Source: Acrocarpospora corrugata (lineage in GTDB: Bacteria; Actinomycetota; Actinomycetes; Streptosporangiales; Streptosporangiaceae). From it: a DNA stretch of 55,788 bases. This document shows, piece by piece, positions 37,901-46,558 of the stretch. The stretch is from assembly GCF_009687845.1 (NCBI RefSeq), contig NZ_BLAD01000091.1:1-55788 (forward strand), written 5' to 3'. A model generated the notes under the pieces. The model worked only from the letters and a program-made list of their open reading frames with translations. It did no database searches and was not told where the DNA came from. Within the stretch, counting starts at the first letter, position 1. The number at the start of each line of letters is the position of its first letter. A program made the translations under genes and the position numbers.

Positions 37901-38034
37901 CGCTTCGCAGCGGGCAGTTCTACGTCGCACCTGAGGGCGCGGGGTTCGCGAAGGTGCGTACACCGCTGTGTCTGACTCATCACCCCAGGTCGCCGCTGAC
38001 GACCGAGGAGGTCATCGCCCGAGCAAGCCGATGA
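34903..38034 (+). CDS. double ATPase: N-terminal AAA module fused to C-terminal HerA/VirB4-like ATPase
   Basis: 1043 residues; the ATG at 34903 has GGAG 7 nt upstream. The N-terminal P-loop is VLEGGAGSGKTHLMSW (Walker A about 64-71) with VMAFDQLDAFIT as Walker B, resembling AAA/STAND-type ATPases. A helical middle follows. The C-terminal HerA/DUF87-like domain has AIFAGSGSGKTVLIRRI (667-673), LDPNNDLARL, Walker B GLFVMDEAQTF (Asp917, Glu918) and QARKYGLGLVFATQAPKGL. HerA ATPases pump DNA for partner nucleases. The gene is the last and largest of the operon with the DUF559 nuclease and the winged-helix protein. Base composition is more A/T-rich than the flanks, suggesting transfer. Confidence 0.85.
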   Translation: MVTEWYALESLKTFSTVNASEDVWQPVPFHVPGIHPAASYALRSGLDAATDSPVTSPIGVVLEGGAGSGKTHLMSWVREQAIQRDGYFFLMGILDARNFWESAVVSIQDGLARVGTDEENQLKRFLRNLTGRMQLPRKSQQAIIGNQLVTREDLDLFIEALYRIDRRVGRDAQDVARALVLLGASHDALVDLGESYICSIEDGERDRLSWGFRKVHKSPQEIVRDISRLLALTGPSVMAFDQLDAFITQSSLYVEGRPNSSATSAVLQFAHGLTNLREVTSRTLTILSCLPETWTLIQELAVKSFRDRFQKATYLRRIPTPEVGAELVTMRLAEHFKNIGFDRPYPTWPIKPEAFARAPFYTPREVLGCLSRHIQKCLLAGKITELDSLDASSSVIDIVMKPDAREEELQAIDTKFAILADSADVSGALDAVLEDAVLPGLISAGLRAWIVEQSGTSARYRVDPPMGQKTSLHAGLKQILNEATEDEIHWAFRGIAATHHLAALTRLRKAVLKAGLAEESPKRRLIIVRNIPWNSGPVTQEAVAGFHARGGRVIAADEENLKVLCALRDLFAENLPHLDQWIASRKPTANLQFLKDAFSDRQDPTTPQEPQAPEKPLPTLAAGPSVRSPESRPVGIPSLTVGRSYDRGLPVSVELEALRKHIAIFAGSGSGKTVLIRRIIEECALQCVSSIVLDPNNDLARLGDAWPEEPSAWGPGDGGRAARYIADTDVVVWTPRREKGRPLAFQPLPDFSSVRDDVDEFHEAVHAAMAALAPRAKVEGGTSKAQVARAVLTEAVVHFGKYKSGGLDGLINLLADFPEDISQISGAAKIADGLAQVLRAATVTDPLFGGEGEPVDPGQLLTPAAGKRARVSVISFVGLPSDSDRQSFVNQLQMALFAWIKKNPAGDRPLGGLFVMDEAQTFAPSGAMTACTQSTLALASQARKYGLGLVFATQAPKGLHNRIPGNAATQFYGLLNADVQIEAAKAMARVKGGSADDIGSLRSGQFYVAPEGAGFAKVRTPLCLTHHPRSPLTTEEVIARASR

Positions 38035-38071
38035 CCTTGCAGGTCAGCTGGTACTCGCCCGTGGTGTGATC

Positions 38072-38137
38072 ACTCGCGGGGAAGATCGTGCGTGCCGCCG
38101 AGACGTTCGTCCGGGGGCTGCGGCTGCACGATCTCTC
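38072..38137 (+). repeat. coding-fragment repeat, copy 1
   Basis: One frame reads LAGKIVRAAETFVRGLRLHD and stops soon after, with no start of its own. Related fragments lie at 47871-47921 and 51285-51345. The rest of 38035-38389 shows no gene. Confidence 0.45.
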
Positions 38138-38389
38138 CGACCCGTGGGACTGACCGTATGGCGCCTTGTCCGCACCACCCCGGCGGCATCTTTATCAGCG
38201 AAGCCACGGGATGCTTGTGCCATGCCCTCAAGCGGTCGATCTTCCTGTCGGGCCGACAGCCGCGACCCCCAGGGGGTTTGCTGGTCGAGGCCGTCCTTAG
38301 ACTTCGCGGCCTTCCGTAACGTTCGCTCGCATGAGGAGATTGCTAGCCTGAGCCGGGGAAGCCGCTTTGCAGGACCACAGGGAGATGCA

Positions 38390-39019
38390 ATGCGCGCAGC
38401 GGGGACACGCATGCTGGCCTGCGTGACGCTGCTCGCGACCGTGGCAGCATGCGGCCAGGAACCACCGGTCGCGCGGGAGACCGTCACCCCGCCCGCGCAA
38501 AGTAGCGCGCCCACGCCGAACCCGTCACCGCAGGGCAGCGACGAACCGCGTAAAAGCGATGTCGAGGGGGCGGATCCCAGTTGGTTCGAGGGAGAAGTAT
38601 CGCTCGCTGACGGTCGCCGGGTGGCGATGCACTACCGGCGTGGTGAAGGGCTCTTCGAGCAGCACTACAACCCGACGGCCGGGGAATGGACGAAGCCCCG
38701 CCTGATCTACCGTACGAAAACCGACGCCTGCCAGAGAATCCAGCTCCAGGCCAGGGGCGGGACGGTCACGGCGATCGCGAACTTCGGCCGGTACTGCGCG
38801 GACGGTGAGCCGCCAACGGAGTCCATCGCCGCGGTGGCGCAGGGGGACCTACTCGGGTGGGATCACCATCTCACCAAGAACTTCGACGGCTGGAAGCGCG
38901 CCAATATCACCGATGACGGCAGGAAGGCCACCTTCGTCCGCAAGTCCACAGAGGTCCAGAGCACGCTCGTCTGGACCTCGACCGGCGGCTTCTCCGACCC
39001 CGTGTTCAAGTTCCGGTGA
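38390..39019 (+). CDS. putative lipoprotein
   Basis: 209 residues. The ATG at 38390 has GGGAG 5 nt upstream. The signal ends in a lipobox, LLATVAAC, so lipidation at that Cys is expected. A Pro/Ser-rich linker follows (TPPAQSSAPTPNPSPQGSDE), then a domain of about 140 residues with two Cys and many aromatic residues. No family was recognised. It is monocistronic downstream of the ATPase operon. Confidence 0.75.
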   Translation: MRAAGTRMLACVTLLATVAACGQEPPVARETVTPPAQSSAPTPNPSPQGSDEPRKSDVEGADPSWFEGEVSLADGRRVAMHYRRGEGLFEQHYNPTAGEWTKPRLIYRTKTDACQRIQLQARGGTVTAIANFGRYCADGEPPTESIAAVAQGDLLGWDHHLTKNFDGWKRANITDDGRKATFVRKSTEVQSTLVWTSTGGFSDPVFKFR

Positions 39020-39220
39020 CGACAAACGAAGATCGACCGGTGGCCGCGTGCCTGAGCAGCGGAGCTGGATGATGGCCATGCTGATGGCGTCGTGGCCGGA
39101 CTGCTGCAACCGCAGACGAACGATGAAGATCGCTAAGACACCGATCTGACGACGCCCGGATCGTTGCCTGGCTTCCGTAGTTTCGGTTGGGGTTGCGGTC
39201 ATCGCCTCAGTGAGGGCGAA

Positions 39221-39664
39221 TCAGCCCGGAGCGCCGTCGCCCAGGTCTTGAGCGCGTTCCAGGAGAACCATTGGGATCTCACGGGTGGTTTGGTCCTGAT
39301 AGCCCGCGTACTCCGACATGGCCGACACCATCAGGCGCCACAGGGGTGGACGCTCTGACGCGGTGGCGGGACGTGCTCGCGCGGTGAAGATCTCCGTACC
39401 AACCTGCACGGTGACATGCGGGTTGGCGAGCAGGTTGAGGTACCAGGCCGGGTGGCGGTCCGCACCGCGGTTGGAGGCCACCAGGACATAGCGGTCGCCA
39501 TCGCGTCCGTAGACGAGTGCGGTGCGGCGCAATTCGCCGGTTTTCCGGCCTCGGGTCGTCAGCAGCAGGTCGTTCACGCCCGGCCGCGGTCGGCCGCCGG
39601 TCTTCTCGAAACGGCGGATGTGCTCGGCGACCCAGGGGTTCGGGCTGTCGTGGACCTCTGCCAT
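39221..39664 (-). CDS. F420-dependent nitroreductase (Ddn) family protein
   Basis: 147 residues. The Ddn/FDOR split-barrel signature is clear: LLLTTRGRKTGELRRTAL, then YVLVASNRGADRHPAWYLNL and NPHVTVQVG. Relatives use F420H2 to reduce quinones or nitro compounds. The ATG at 39664 has GGGGAGG 4 nt upstream and overlaps the stop of a 48-codon ORF. The substrate is unknown. The 200 bp after its stop (39020-39220) show no gene. Confidence 0.9.
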   Translation of the reverse strand: MAEVHDSPNPWVAEHIRRFEKTGGRPRPGVNDLLLTTRGRKTGELRRTALVYGRDGDRYVLVASNRGADRHPAWYLNLLANPHVTVQVGTEIFTARARPATASERPPLWRLMVSAMSEYAGYQDQTTREIPMVLLERAQDLGDGAPG

Positions 39665-39810
39665 CACGCCTCCCCTGCGCCGGCGCGATCGAGCAGCGTG
39701 ATCGCGAAGTCCGCGTCCGTGATCCGGCCGGCCAGGTCGCCGTGGTCGGCGATCCGGTGGTACGCCTCGGCGACGGCCTGGCCGCCCGCGCCACAAACCA
39801 CGATGTTCAT
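39664..39810 (-). CDS. 48-residue ORF, truncated NAD(P)-binding-like protein
   Basis: It reads MNIVVCGAGGQAVAEAYHRI and continues to a TGA that overlaps the Ddn start (TGATG). The GxGG start looks like the first strand of a Rossmann fold, but the protein ends after 48 residues, so it may be an internally deleted remnant that still couples translation of the Ddn gene. Confidence 0.45.
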   Translation of the reverse strand: MNIVVCGAGGQAVAEAYHRIADHGDLAGRITDADFAITLLDRAGAGEA

Positions 39811-40373
39811 GACGAACCGCCCTTTGCACCGGGGCCGGAGCTCGTACGCCCGACCGGTTTGCGGACGTTATCAGGGGCCGCGGTTACCAGTGGGATACCG
39901 GCCATCGTGAGGTCACGAGGGAACTCCGGTCGCCGACCTGCTCGCCTTCGGACGTACCCACCTCGCCGGCGGTATGTCCCCTTCTGGCACACGCGTCCTG
40001 TCGACCGCGCTGATGCAGCAGGTCTCGCACGTCCCGCCGCTGGGCCTGGGCTGCTGCGGTACCCGTTCGGCAATACGACCGTCCTGGCCGTGTCCGGCGC
40101 GTCGCCCGGCGGCTGGTCCATCCTGTGCGTCGTGCCTGAACACGACCTGCTTTCACCGCCTTCGGCAACACCTCGGGGGCGATCCTGCAGCGGCTCCTGA
40201 GCGAGTATCTCGGTGTCCAGATCCCTACTAGGGCGTTGACCTCACCCCTTACCGCTCCGAGATCCGCCCCGTCCGCGACCCGGCCATCGCCCGCTTGGCC
40301 CAGTACCAGCCCGGAGCCTCATCCCCAGCCGCCGCATCCACTGATCTTCGGACCGGACTGTCGCGGGTTCTGA
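39811..40373. other. intergenic stretch without a supportable gene
   Basis: Short protein-like pieces are visible in different frames (for example YPFGNTTVLAVSGASPGGW near 40061-40117), but none has a start, length or family that supports a gene. It may hold decayed coding sequence. Confidence 0.4.
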
Positions 40374-41015
40374 TCAGAGATGGTGCGACGTCGCCGGTCC
40401 GTAGCGCGCGGCCGACGCCCCGGTGACGCAGGCCCAGTAGCGGTCGCCGTAGGACCAGTGCCACCACTCGGTTCGGTAGTTGATCAACCCGACCGTGGTC
40501 AGCGCCTCACCGAGAATGCGGCGGTGTTCTCGGGCCTGCGCGGAGATCGCCGTGCTGGCGGTGTGGCAGGCCTCGGTGTCGGTGTCGTTGACCTCCGTAC
40601 CGAGCCACAGTTCGTGCCCGTCCGGGTCGCACAAGGTCAGGTCGACGGCGGCGCCGGCCACATGCGGGGCGACCTCGGGCGGTGAGATGTAGCGGCTGGC
40701 CTGCCGGTGGTACCAGGCTTCATCCTGGTCCGGGTGGGCGATCCGGAGCTGGTCGACGTGGGCGTCGAAATACCGCACTTGCCGTTCCACCGGTCGAAAG
40801 CCTTCGATGATCAGAAAGCGCAGTTCGGCTGGCAGCAGGGTCTGCGCGGTGACCAGGCGATCTACGACGCCGAGGCGAAGGCGGGCATAGAAGCCTTCCG
40901 GGTCGGCCATGCGCGAATCGAGGCGCAGGGCCTGTACGGTGCGGAGATCGAACAGCGCCTCGCCGCACTCGTCGATCGGCATTCGGCTGATCGCGGGATC
41001 AGAGAGCAGAATCAT
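40374..41015 (-). CDS. VanX-type D-alanyl-D-alanine dipeptidase (M15D)
   Basis: 213 residues, zinc peptidase. Motifs are IIEGFRPVERQ, the zinc ligands in PHVAGAAVDLTL (His and Asp of SxHxxGxAxD), and EWWHWSYGDRYWA with the catalytic Glu and third zinc His. There is no signal peptide, so it acts in the cytoplasm and hydrolyses D-Ala-D-Ala or related dipeptides. No vanHA partners are present, so a role in cell-wall turnover is more likely than glycopeptide resistance. Confidence 0.9.
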   Translation of the reverse strand: MILLSDPAISRMPIDECGEALFDLRTVQALRLDSRMADPEGFYARLRLGVVDRLVTAQTLLPAELRFLIIEGFRPVERQVRYFDAHVDQLRIAHPDQDEAWYHRQASRYISPPEVAPHVAGAAVDLTLCDPDGHELWLGTEVNDTDTEACHTASTAISAQAREHRRILGEALTTVGLINYRTEWWHWSYGDRYWACVTGASAARYGPATSHHL

Positions 41016-41047
41016 TTCTTGTCCTTTTGCGGATCTGGATGGCTGGA

Positions 41048-41077
41048 CAGGCCGCCCGGTCGGAGTCGGGCGGCCTG
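41048..41077 (-). terminator. hairpin between the NlpC/P60 remnant and the VanX-like gene
   Basis: An 11-bp perfect stem CAGGCCGCCCG / CGGGCGGCCTG surrounds an 8-nt loop. There is no T-run, as often in high-GC actinobacteria. It lies just past the end of the pseudogene on the minus strand. Confidence 0.6.
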
Positions 41078-41095
41078 TCGGTGGTGATGGCCGGG

Positions 41096-41834
41096 TCAGG
41101 CGATGCCGCCGCCGGGACCAGTACCAGTGCTCAACGAACCATCGGTGCCACGAGCGAACACCTGCAGCGCCCCGGAGCCGTCCAGCGCACTGGACGGGCC
41201 CTGCCGATCGAAACCACTCGAGCCGGAGTCGTCGACGACGTTGTTGTAACCGATGGCGTGCTCGAAGTTGCCGGTGATGTCACTCAGGGAACGGAAGCCC
41301 AGGTTCTGGAAAGGGAGAGTTGGTGATTTGGTACGGGTTGCGTACGGTTTCGCCTGTGCTGTTGAACGAGTAGAAGTAGGCGCCGTCGGCGTGGTTGGAG
41401 GGGTTCTTCCAGAAGGCGAAAAGCTCGGTGTGGTCCGACAGGCCCCTGAAGTTCTGCCGGAGGATGGCGTCCCCTGGCCGCAGGTCGTTGAAGCTGCCCA
41501 GGCGGGTGAGGCGGCTGTCGTGGTTCGTGATCCAGCTTTCGTAGATGCTGGTGTCGTAGTAACCCTGGGGTAAGTGCCAGACCATCGAGATGAGCCCGGA
41601 ACAGTCGCGGCGATACGTTTCGCTCCCGGTGGGGCCTGTCCGCCAGGTGCCCGTATCGGAGCTGTTCAGGTAGGTGTATCCCCTGTCCACCCAATACCTC
41701 GGAGTTGGTGATCTGACCGCCTGCCGTGGAGGCGGCGTAGGCGGGCGCGGCGACTACGGCCGTGGTTGCACGACTCCCGTGAAGCCGAGCGCCGCCATGC
41801 TGAGCGAGACGGAGATTAAGCGGGTGAGTTTCAT
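41096..41834 (-). pseudogene. frameshifted secreted NlpC/P60-like peptidase
   Basis: Four consecutive pieces in shifting frames make one recognisable protein. MKLTRLISVSLSMAALGFTG starts at 41834 after GGAAGGG. AVVAAPAYAASTAGGQITNS is in a second frame. YWVDRGYTYLNSS then leads to the catalytic YRRDCSGLISMVW and SDHTELFAFW in a third frame (the longest stretch, 41280-41690). NLGFRSLSDITGNF runs to QVFARGTDGSL and a stop at 41096 in another frame. Cys and His of an NlpC/P60 site survive, but at least three frame breaks mean the gene is dead unless the sequence has errors. Confidence 0.75.
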
Positions 41835-42308
41835 AGGGCCCTTCCGGTGGAGGATTTCGACACCCGGAAGGTTCAAATGGGGCACTGAAAACGCGCTGAA
41901 AATTCGCTGAAACTCCGAGACGTCTGTCTTTCAGAACACTGCCGAGCGTGATCGGATCGTCGCGATGCCCGGCCTCGGCGACGCCGTGCTCTTCGACTCG
42001 CGCGAGTCGGCCGCCACGTCGCCGACCTCCACCGCCGTGTTTGAGGGCCGTGGCCAGAGTGGGGCAAAACGCCCCGGCGCGACTGTCCAACCAGGCGCCG
42101 AGGCCGCCACCTATTTGCCCCACCCGGCTGTCCCTTGTCGGTGCACTTCCAAAGGCCCGTCTGCCGCAGGGCTTCGGCGTGGTCGGGTGGCGTCCGATTT
42201 GTGCTCAAGCGAGGCCGACTTCGACAAGATCCAGACGGTTCGCGCGAACGTCATGCCATGGGAAGGGGCCCCACCACGGTGCGAACCCGCCGCCAACCCT
42301 TGCCTCAC
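41835..42308. other. gene-free stretch
   Basis: No open frame here has a plausible protein sequence on either strand. The part at 41880-41950 is AT-richer and may hold promoters. Confidence 0.5.
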
Positions 42309-42325
42309 CTATCGAGATTCGATAG
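42309..42325. promoter_or_regulatory. palindromic operator upstream of the DUF2975/Xre pair
   Basis: CTATCGA-GAT-TCGATAG is a perfect 7-3-7 palindrome, 32 bp before the DUF2975 start. A further CGATAG half-site follows at 42341-42346. It is a likely binding site for the Xre-type regulator encoded downstream. Confidence 0.6.
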
Positions 42326-42357
42326 ATTCTCATCGCAATCCGATAGAAGGATGGGTC

Positions 42358-42849
42358 ATGGGAAAACTGACAGTGCGTGCGCTTCGCGCCGTGCTCGTGG
42401 TGGTGCTCGCCGGCACCGTGTTCGTACAGGCATTGACGCTGTGGGTGTTGGTCAGCGGGAGCGACCCGGAGGACGGGTCGCTCCCGCTGACCGCGCTGCG
42501 CGTGATCACGATCCTGGGCATGGTGTCGGCCCAGGTCGCCCTGGTCAGCGTATGGCGGCTGGTGACGATGGTGCGACGCGGAACCGTGTTCTCCCACGCC
42601 GCCTTCCGGTACGTGGACGCCGTGATCGGCGCGATCGTGGCGGCTGCCCTCCTGTGGTTCGCGGTCACTGCCCTCAATGCGCCGGGCCAGCGGGACGACC
42701 CGGGCGTCACCGTCATCATGGGCGGGGTCGGCCTGGCCATCCTGGGGGTCGCGCTCATCGTGCTCGTGCTGCGGATGCTGCTCGCCCAGGCCGTCGCGCG
42801 CGACGTCGAAGCGGCGCAGATGCAGGCCGAGTTGGACGAGATGATCTGA
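42358..42849 (+). CDS. DUF2975 family membrane protein
   Basis: 163 residues with four membrane segments (for example ALRAVLVVVLAGTVFVQAL and VTVIMGGVGLAILGVALIVL) and the DUF2975-type MVRRGTVFSHAAFRYVDAV loop. The ATG at 42358 has GAAGG 7 nt upstream. Its stop overlaps the start of an Xre regulator (TGATG). This pairing is common, and the membrane protein is thought to modulate or be controlled by the regulator. Function unknown. Confidence 0.85.
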   Translation: MGKLTVRALRAVLVVVLAGTVFVQALTLWVLVSGSDPEDGSLPLTALRVITILGMVSAQVALVSVWRLVTMVRRGTVFSHAAFRYVDAVIGAIVAAALLWFAVTALNAPGQRDDPGVTVIMGGVGLAILGVALIVLVLRMLLAQAVARDVEAAQMQAELDEMI

Positions 42850-43070
42850 TGCCGATCATCGTCGACATCGACGTGATGCTGGCCAGGCGGAAGATGTCCG
42901 TGGGCGACCTCGCGGACCAGGTAGGGATCACGCCCGCCAACCTGGCAGTACTCAAGAATGGCCGCGCCAAGGCGGTCCGCTTCGCGACCCTCGCCGCACT
43001 CTGCGAGGTACTCAAGTGCCAGCCGGGCGACCTCCTGCGCTGGGAGGCCGAGGACGCCGCAGGCGAATGA
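42849..43070 (+). CDS. small Xre/YozG-type transcriptional regulator
   Basis: 73 residues, nearly all helix-turn-helix: KMSVGDLADQVGITPANLAV and LKNGRAKAVRFATLAALCEV, then KCQPGDLLRW, as in the YozG/Cro-C1 group. It is translationally coupled to the DUF2975 gene and probably autoregulates through the palindrome at 42309-42325. Confidence 0.9.
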   Translation: MPIIVDIDVMLARRKMSVGDLADQVGITPANLAVLKNGRAKAVRFATLAALCEVLKCQPGDLLRWEAEDAAGE

Positions 43071-43130
43071 CGTGCCCCAGCGCGGGCGTGAAAACGCCTG
43101 GCACCACCGGCCTGACATGGCACGCCGATC

Positions 43131-43173
43131 GCCATGATCTGCGCTCGCATCCTGTCCGTGGAGCTGATGGGCG
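43131..43173. repeat. dispersed repeat, copy 1
   Basis: The stretch containing GCTCGCATCCTGTCCGTGGA is repeated at 53189-53229 with a few differences, including one single-base indel. It lies in the gap between the Xre gene and the convergent AlkD-like gene. Confidence 0.7.
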
Positions 43174-43191
43174 ATTTGGTGCGCCGACCTG

Positions 43192-43863
43192 TCAGCGCAC
43201 CATCGCGGTGATCCAGATGGGCGCGAACGGAGACGTACAGCCCGGGGAAGTTGGATAGTCCTTGAGCACCTCCAGGCGCTCACCGATGTCGATCGCACGG
43301 GCGCGGTGCTCGGCGTGCTCAATCCCGATCTGCGCCAGGCAGTGGTTCATCGCCCACTGCAGGCGATCCGGGGCGTCTTTCATCTCCGCCTCGATGACGT
43401 CGAGCAGTCCTGCAAGGTCGAGGCCCCCGGGCTTCTTCGCCACGCGTTCGGTGGTCAACGCCCAGCCGGCACTCGCGACCACTGGATCCGGATCGGCGGA
43501 CCAGGCCAGGCGCAGCTCTTCGGAGCGCGGGTTCTTCTTCACCACATAGTTCACGAGCCAGTCGTGCACCTTGGGGGTGCGCGCCTCGCGCAACATGACG
43601 TCCAACTCGTCACGCTCGAACGCCTTCGGGCGGCAGATCAGGAGCGCCAGCAGTCTCGCCGCGGTGTCATCCGTCTCCCAGAGCCGGCACGCGAGTTCCT
43701 GCTGCGTCTTCAGCCGCTTCGCGACCGCGCGCAGCTTGCTGAGGTTCACACCGTGATCGTCACCGTGTTTCTCGTTCACCTCGCGTGTCTTCGGATCCTC
43801 GAGCTCGGCCAGTTCGGCCATCAGCTCGGCCACCATCGTCTCGGCCGGCGTCGCCTCGGCCAC
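43192..43863 (-). CDS. AlkD-like DNA alkylation repair protein
   Basis: 223 residues, ALK/HEAT-repeat fold. Family features: NEKHGDDHGVNLSKLRAVAK, then LACRLWETDDTAARLLALLI, and SADPDPVVASAGWALTTERV and MNHCLAQIGI. AlkD glycosylases excise bulky alkylated bases without base flipping. The GTG at 43863 has GGAG 6 nt upstream; the ATG at 43836 is an alternative. It is downstream of the DUF853 ATPase gene on the same strand, 79 bp apart. Confidence 0.85.
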   Translation of the reverse strand: MAEATPAETMVAELMAELAELEDPKTREVNEKHGDDHGVNLSKLRAVAKRLKTQQELACRLWETDDTAARLLALLICRPKAFERDELDVMLREARTPKVHDWLVNYVVKKNPRSEELRLAWSADPDPVVASAGWALTTERVAKKPGGLDLAGLLDVIEAEMKDAPDRLQWAMNHCLAQIGIEHAEHRARAIDIGERLEVLKDYPTSPGCTSPFAPIWITAMVR

Positions 43864-43942
43864 CTCAGTCTCCTGTCCATCACGTGCGAGATTCAGACTA
43901 CGACGGAAGTCGGCCGCCTGTCGTACACGCCGCCAGCTCTGC

Positions 43943-45433
43943 TCAGCGGCGCCCGCGGCGGGCGGTGCCGAAGATGGATCTGGTGATCTCCCGGCCGAGG
44001 GTGGAGGCCGCCGACCGCACCATGGAGCGGAACTCCTTGGACTCCAGCACGCCCTCCAGCACGGACTGCTCCGGTTGTTCCCTGGGCCGATCCGCCTCGC
44101 GCGGGGCTTCGGGCTGCGCGGCCAGCCTGGCCGCCAGGATTTCATAGGCCGACTGGCGGTCGACCGCCGTGCCGTACTTCCGCTGCAGCGGGGAGGCGGC
44201 GATGATGCCCTGGATCACCTCCGGGCTCGACGGCGCCATGAGCGTCTGCGGGGCGCGCAGGCGCGTCCAGGCCACCGGGGTCGGCGCGCCCGTCTCCGAC
44301 AGGACCGTGACCACGGCCTCGCCGATGCCGAGTTCGGTGAGCAGTCGCTCCAGGTCATAGGAGGACTCGGGGAAGGTCGACACGGTGGCCTTGAGCGCCT
44401 TGGCGTCCTGGGGGGTGAAGGCGCGCTGGGCGTGCTGCACGCGCGCACCGAGTTGGGCCAGCACGTCGGCGGGCACGTCGTTCGGCGTCTGGGTGACGAA
44501 GAACACGCCCACACCCTTCGACCGGATCAGCCGCACGGTTTGGGTGATCGACTTCAGGAACGCCTTGGACGCGCCGTCGAACAGCAGATGCGCCTCGTCG
44601 AAGACGAACACCAGCTTCGGCTTGTCGACATCGCCCACCTCGGGCAGCACCTCGAAGAGCTCGGCGAGCAGCCACATCAGGAAGGTGGAGAAGAGCTGCG
44701 GCCGGTCCTGCACGGCGGGCAGCTCAAGGACGGAGACCATCCCCCGGCCGTCCGGCGTCACCCGGAGCAGGTCGCACACGTCGAACTCCGGCTCGCCGAA
44801 GAACGCCTCCGCCCCCTGCGCCTCGAAGTTGGTCAGGGCGCGGAGGATGACTCCCGCCGTCGCCGCCGAAAGCCCGCCGATCCCGCGCAGCGCATCCGGA
44901 GTGGTGGTCAGGTAACGGATGACCGCGATGAGGTCCTTGAAGTCCAGCAGGGGCAGCCCGTTCTTGTCGGCGAAGTAGAAGATCAGCCCAAGCGAGGACT
45001 CCTGCGTCTCATTGAGCCCGAGGACCTTGGCGAGCAGGGTCGGCCCGAAGGCGGTCATGGTGGTGCGTATCGGCACACCGGACCCCAGACCGCCCAGGGA
45101 CAGGAACTCCGCGGGACAGGCCAAGGGATGCCATGCCTGCCCCACCTCGGCGGCACGCCCGACGGCGCGCTCGGATGGCGTGCCCGGAGAGGCGAGCCCC
45201 GACAGGTCGCCCTTGATGTCGGCGAGGAAGACCGGAACGCCCTGGGCCGCGAGCTGCTCCGCCATGAGCTGGAGGGTCTTGGTCTTCCCCGTTCCGGTGG
45301 CCCCGGCCACCAGTCCGTGCCGGTTCAGCATGCCCAGGGCGATCCTGATCTGCTCCGCGGGATCGGCGGCGCCGTCCTCTCCCACCAGCGCCCCGAGTTC
45401 CAGTGCCGGTCCCTGGACGTCGTACCCCTTCAT
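43943..45433 (-). CDS. DUF853 family HerA-like ATPase
   Basis: 496 residues. Walker A is [15 protein letters not shown], Walker B is [15 protein letters not shown], and the HerA-type sensor is [15 protein letters not shown]. The C-terminal DUF853 tail is low-complexity and acidic ([16 protein letters not shown]). The family is widespread and poorly understood. The ATG at 45433 has a G-rich ribosome site. It differs from the HerA-like domain at 36.9-38.0 kb in being single-domain and without a nuclease neighbour. Confidence 0.92.
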   Translation of the reverse strand: MKGYDVQGPALELGALVGEDGAADPAEQIRIALGMLNRHGLVAGATGTGKTKTLQLMAEQLAAQGVPVFLADIKGDLSGLASPGTPSERAVGRAAEVGQAWHPLACPAEFLSLGGLGSGVPIRTTMTAFGPTLLAKVLGLNETQESSLGLIFYFADKNGLPLLDFKDLIAVIRYLTTTPDALRGIGGLSAATAGVILRALTNFEAQGAEAFFGEPEFDVCDLLRVTPDGRGMVSVLELPAVQDRPQLFSTFLMWLLAELFEVLPEVGDVDKPKLVFVFDEAHLLFDGASKAFLKSITQTVRLIRSKGVGVFFVTQTPNDVPADVLAQLGARVQHAQRAFTPQDAKALKATVSTFPESSYDLERLLTELGIGEAVVTVLSETGAPTPVAWTRLRAPQTLMAPSSPEVIQGIIAASPLQRKYGTAVDRQSAYEILAARLAAQPEAPREADRPREQPEQSVLEGVLESKEFRSMVRSAASTLGREITRSIFGTARRGRR

Positions 45434-45558
45434 CGTTTCCCCCCAAGCTTGTTCCCGGCGCAGGTCCGGTGGTGGTTCCATTCCCGGTCGTACGCGGTTC
45501 AATGGCGCGGAGACACAGGTCAGCGGCGGAAATGCGACGTGGGGAGGCCCGTCGACCT

Positions 45559-46542
45559 TCAGCCCCCCGTGGAGTCGCCCTGGCCACGCTCGACGGCGCG
45601 CCGCAGGCGATCGGAAAGTTCACGCAGCACAGGAACCAGTTCCGGCGGGTCGAGTACGTCGAAATCGAAGCCCTTCGCCGCGACGTGGACGGCGAACTCC
45701 CGCAGCGAATTCGAGCCCGCGTGGAATACGCAACTGTGCGCGTCCACCGCTTCCAGCCGTCCGGCCGCCGGCGAAGTACGCGGCGCGACCTCCTCCACCG
45801 GAGCATGGAACAGAACGCGGGCCTGATAGGTGTAGGGCGCGGAACTGATGGACTCGGAGACGTACGCGGCGGAGTCCTCCCTGGGCAGCGGACGCGGGGT
45901 GAACCGGGCCCCGATCCGCCCGAGCGGTGGCACGATCCGGTCGATCCGGAACGTCCGCCAACCCTGCCTGCCAAGATCCCAGGCCAGCAGATACCACCGG
46001 CGCGGCGTGTGCACCAGCCGGTACGGCTCCACCTCCCGCGCCGACACCACCTCCCCTCGCCGGTAGCGCAGTTCGATCCGGCGCTGGTCCCGGCAGGCGG
46101 CGGCGAGCGCGGCCAGCAGATCCGCGTCCACCGCCTCCCGAGCCGCGTTCGCGAGCGGCACGGCCGCCGCCTGGAAGGCGGTCACGCGATGGCGGAGCCG
46201 CGCGGGCAGCACCTGCTGAAGCTTGGCCAGCGCCCGCATCGCCGCCTCCCCCAGCCCGGCCACGTTCCCGGTAGCGGCGGTACGCAGACTGATCGTCACC
46301 GCCACGGCTTCCTCATCGTCGAGCAGCAACGGCGGCAACGCGGCACCGACCCCCAGCCGATAGCCACCCGCCACCCCCGACGTGGCATCGACCGGGTACC
46401 CCAGCTCACGAAGGCGGTCGATATCCCGCCGCAGCGTCCGCAACCCCACCTCCAGACGTTCCGCGAGCTCAGCCCCCGTCCAGTCGGTACGCGACTGAAG
46501 AAGCGAAAGCAACCGGAGCAGCCGAGCCGAGGTATTCAACAT
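45559..46542 (-). CDS. WYL-domain (YafY-type) transcriptional regulator
   Basis: 327 residues. The N-terminal helix-turn-helix is [20 protein letters not shown]. The central WYL domain has [20 protein letters not shown] and [20 protein letters not shown], and the WCX extension ends the protein. WYL domains sense nucleotides or other ligands. It is divergent from the epoxide hydrolase gene across a region with a perfect inverted repeat, so it probably controls both. The ATG at 46542 is chosen. Confidence 0.92.
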   Translation of the reverse strand: MLNTSARLLRLLSLLQSRTDWTGAELAERLEVGLRTLRRDIDRLRELGYPVDATSGVAGGYRLGVGAALPPLLLDDEEAVAVTISLRTAATGNVAGLGEAAMRALAKLQQVLPARLRHRVTAFQAAAVPLANAAREAVDADLLAALAAACRDQRRIELRYRRGEVVSAREVEPYRLVHTPRRWYLLAWDLGRQGWRTFRIDRIVPPLGRIGARFTPRPLPREDSAAYVSESISSAPYTYQARVLFHAPVEEVAPRTSPAAGRLEAVDAHSCVFHAGSNSLREFAVHVAAKGFDFDVLDPPELVPVLRELSDRLRRAVERGQGDSTGG

Positions 46543-46558
46543 GAGCCACATTATGGTG

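Noticed and set aside
40374-41015. Vancomycin-resistance cluster
   Set aside because: Only the VanX-type dipeptidase is present; there is no vanH, vanA-type ligase or vanRS nearby.
43943-45433. DUF853 ATPase as a second part of the nuclease/ATPase system
   Set aside because: It is a single-domain, widely conserved family 6 kb away on the other strand without a nuclease partner.
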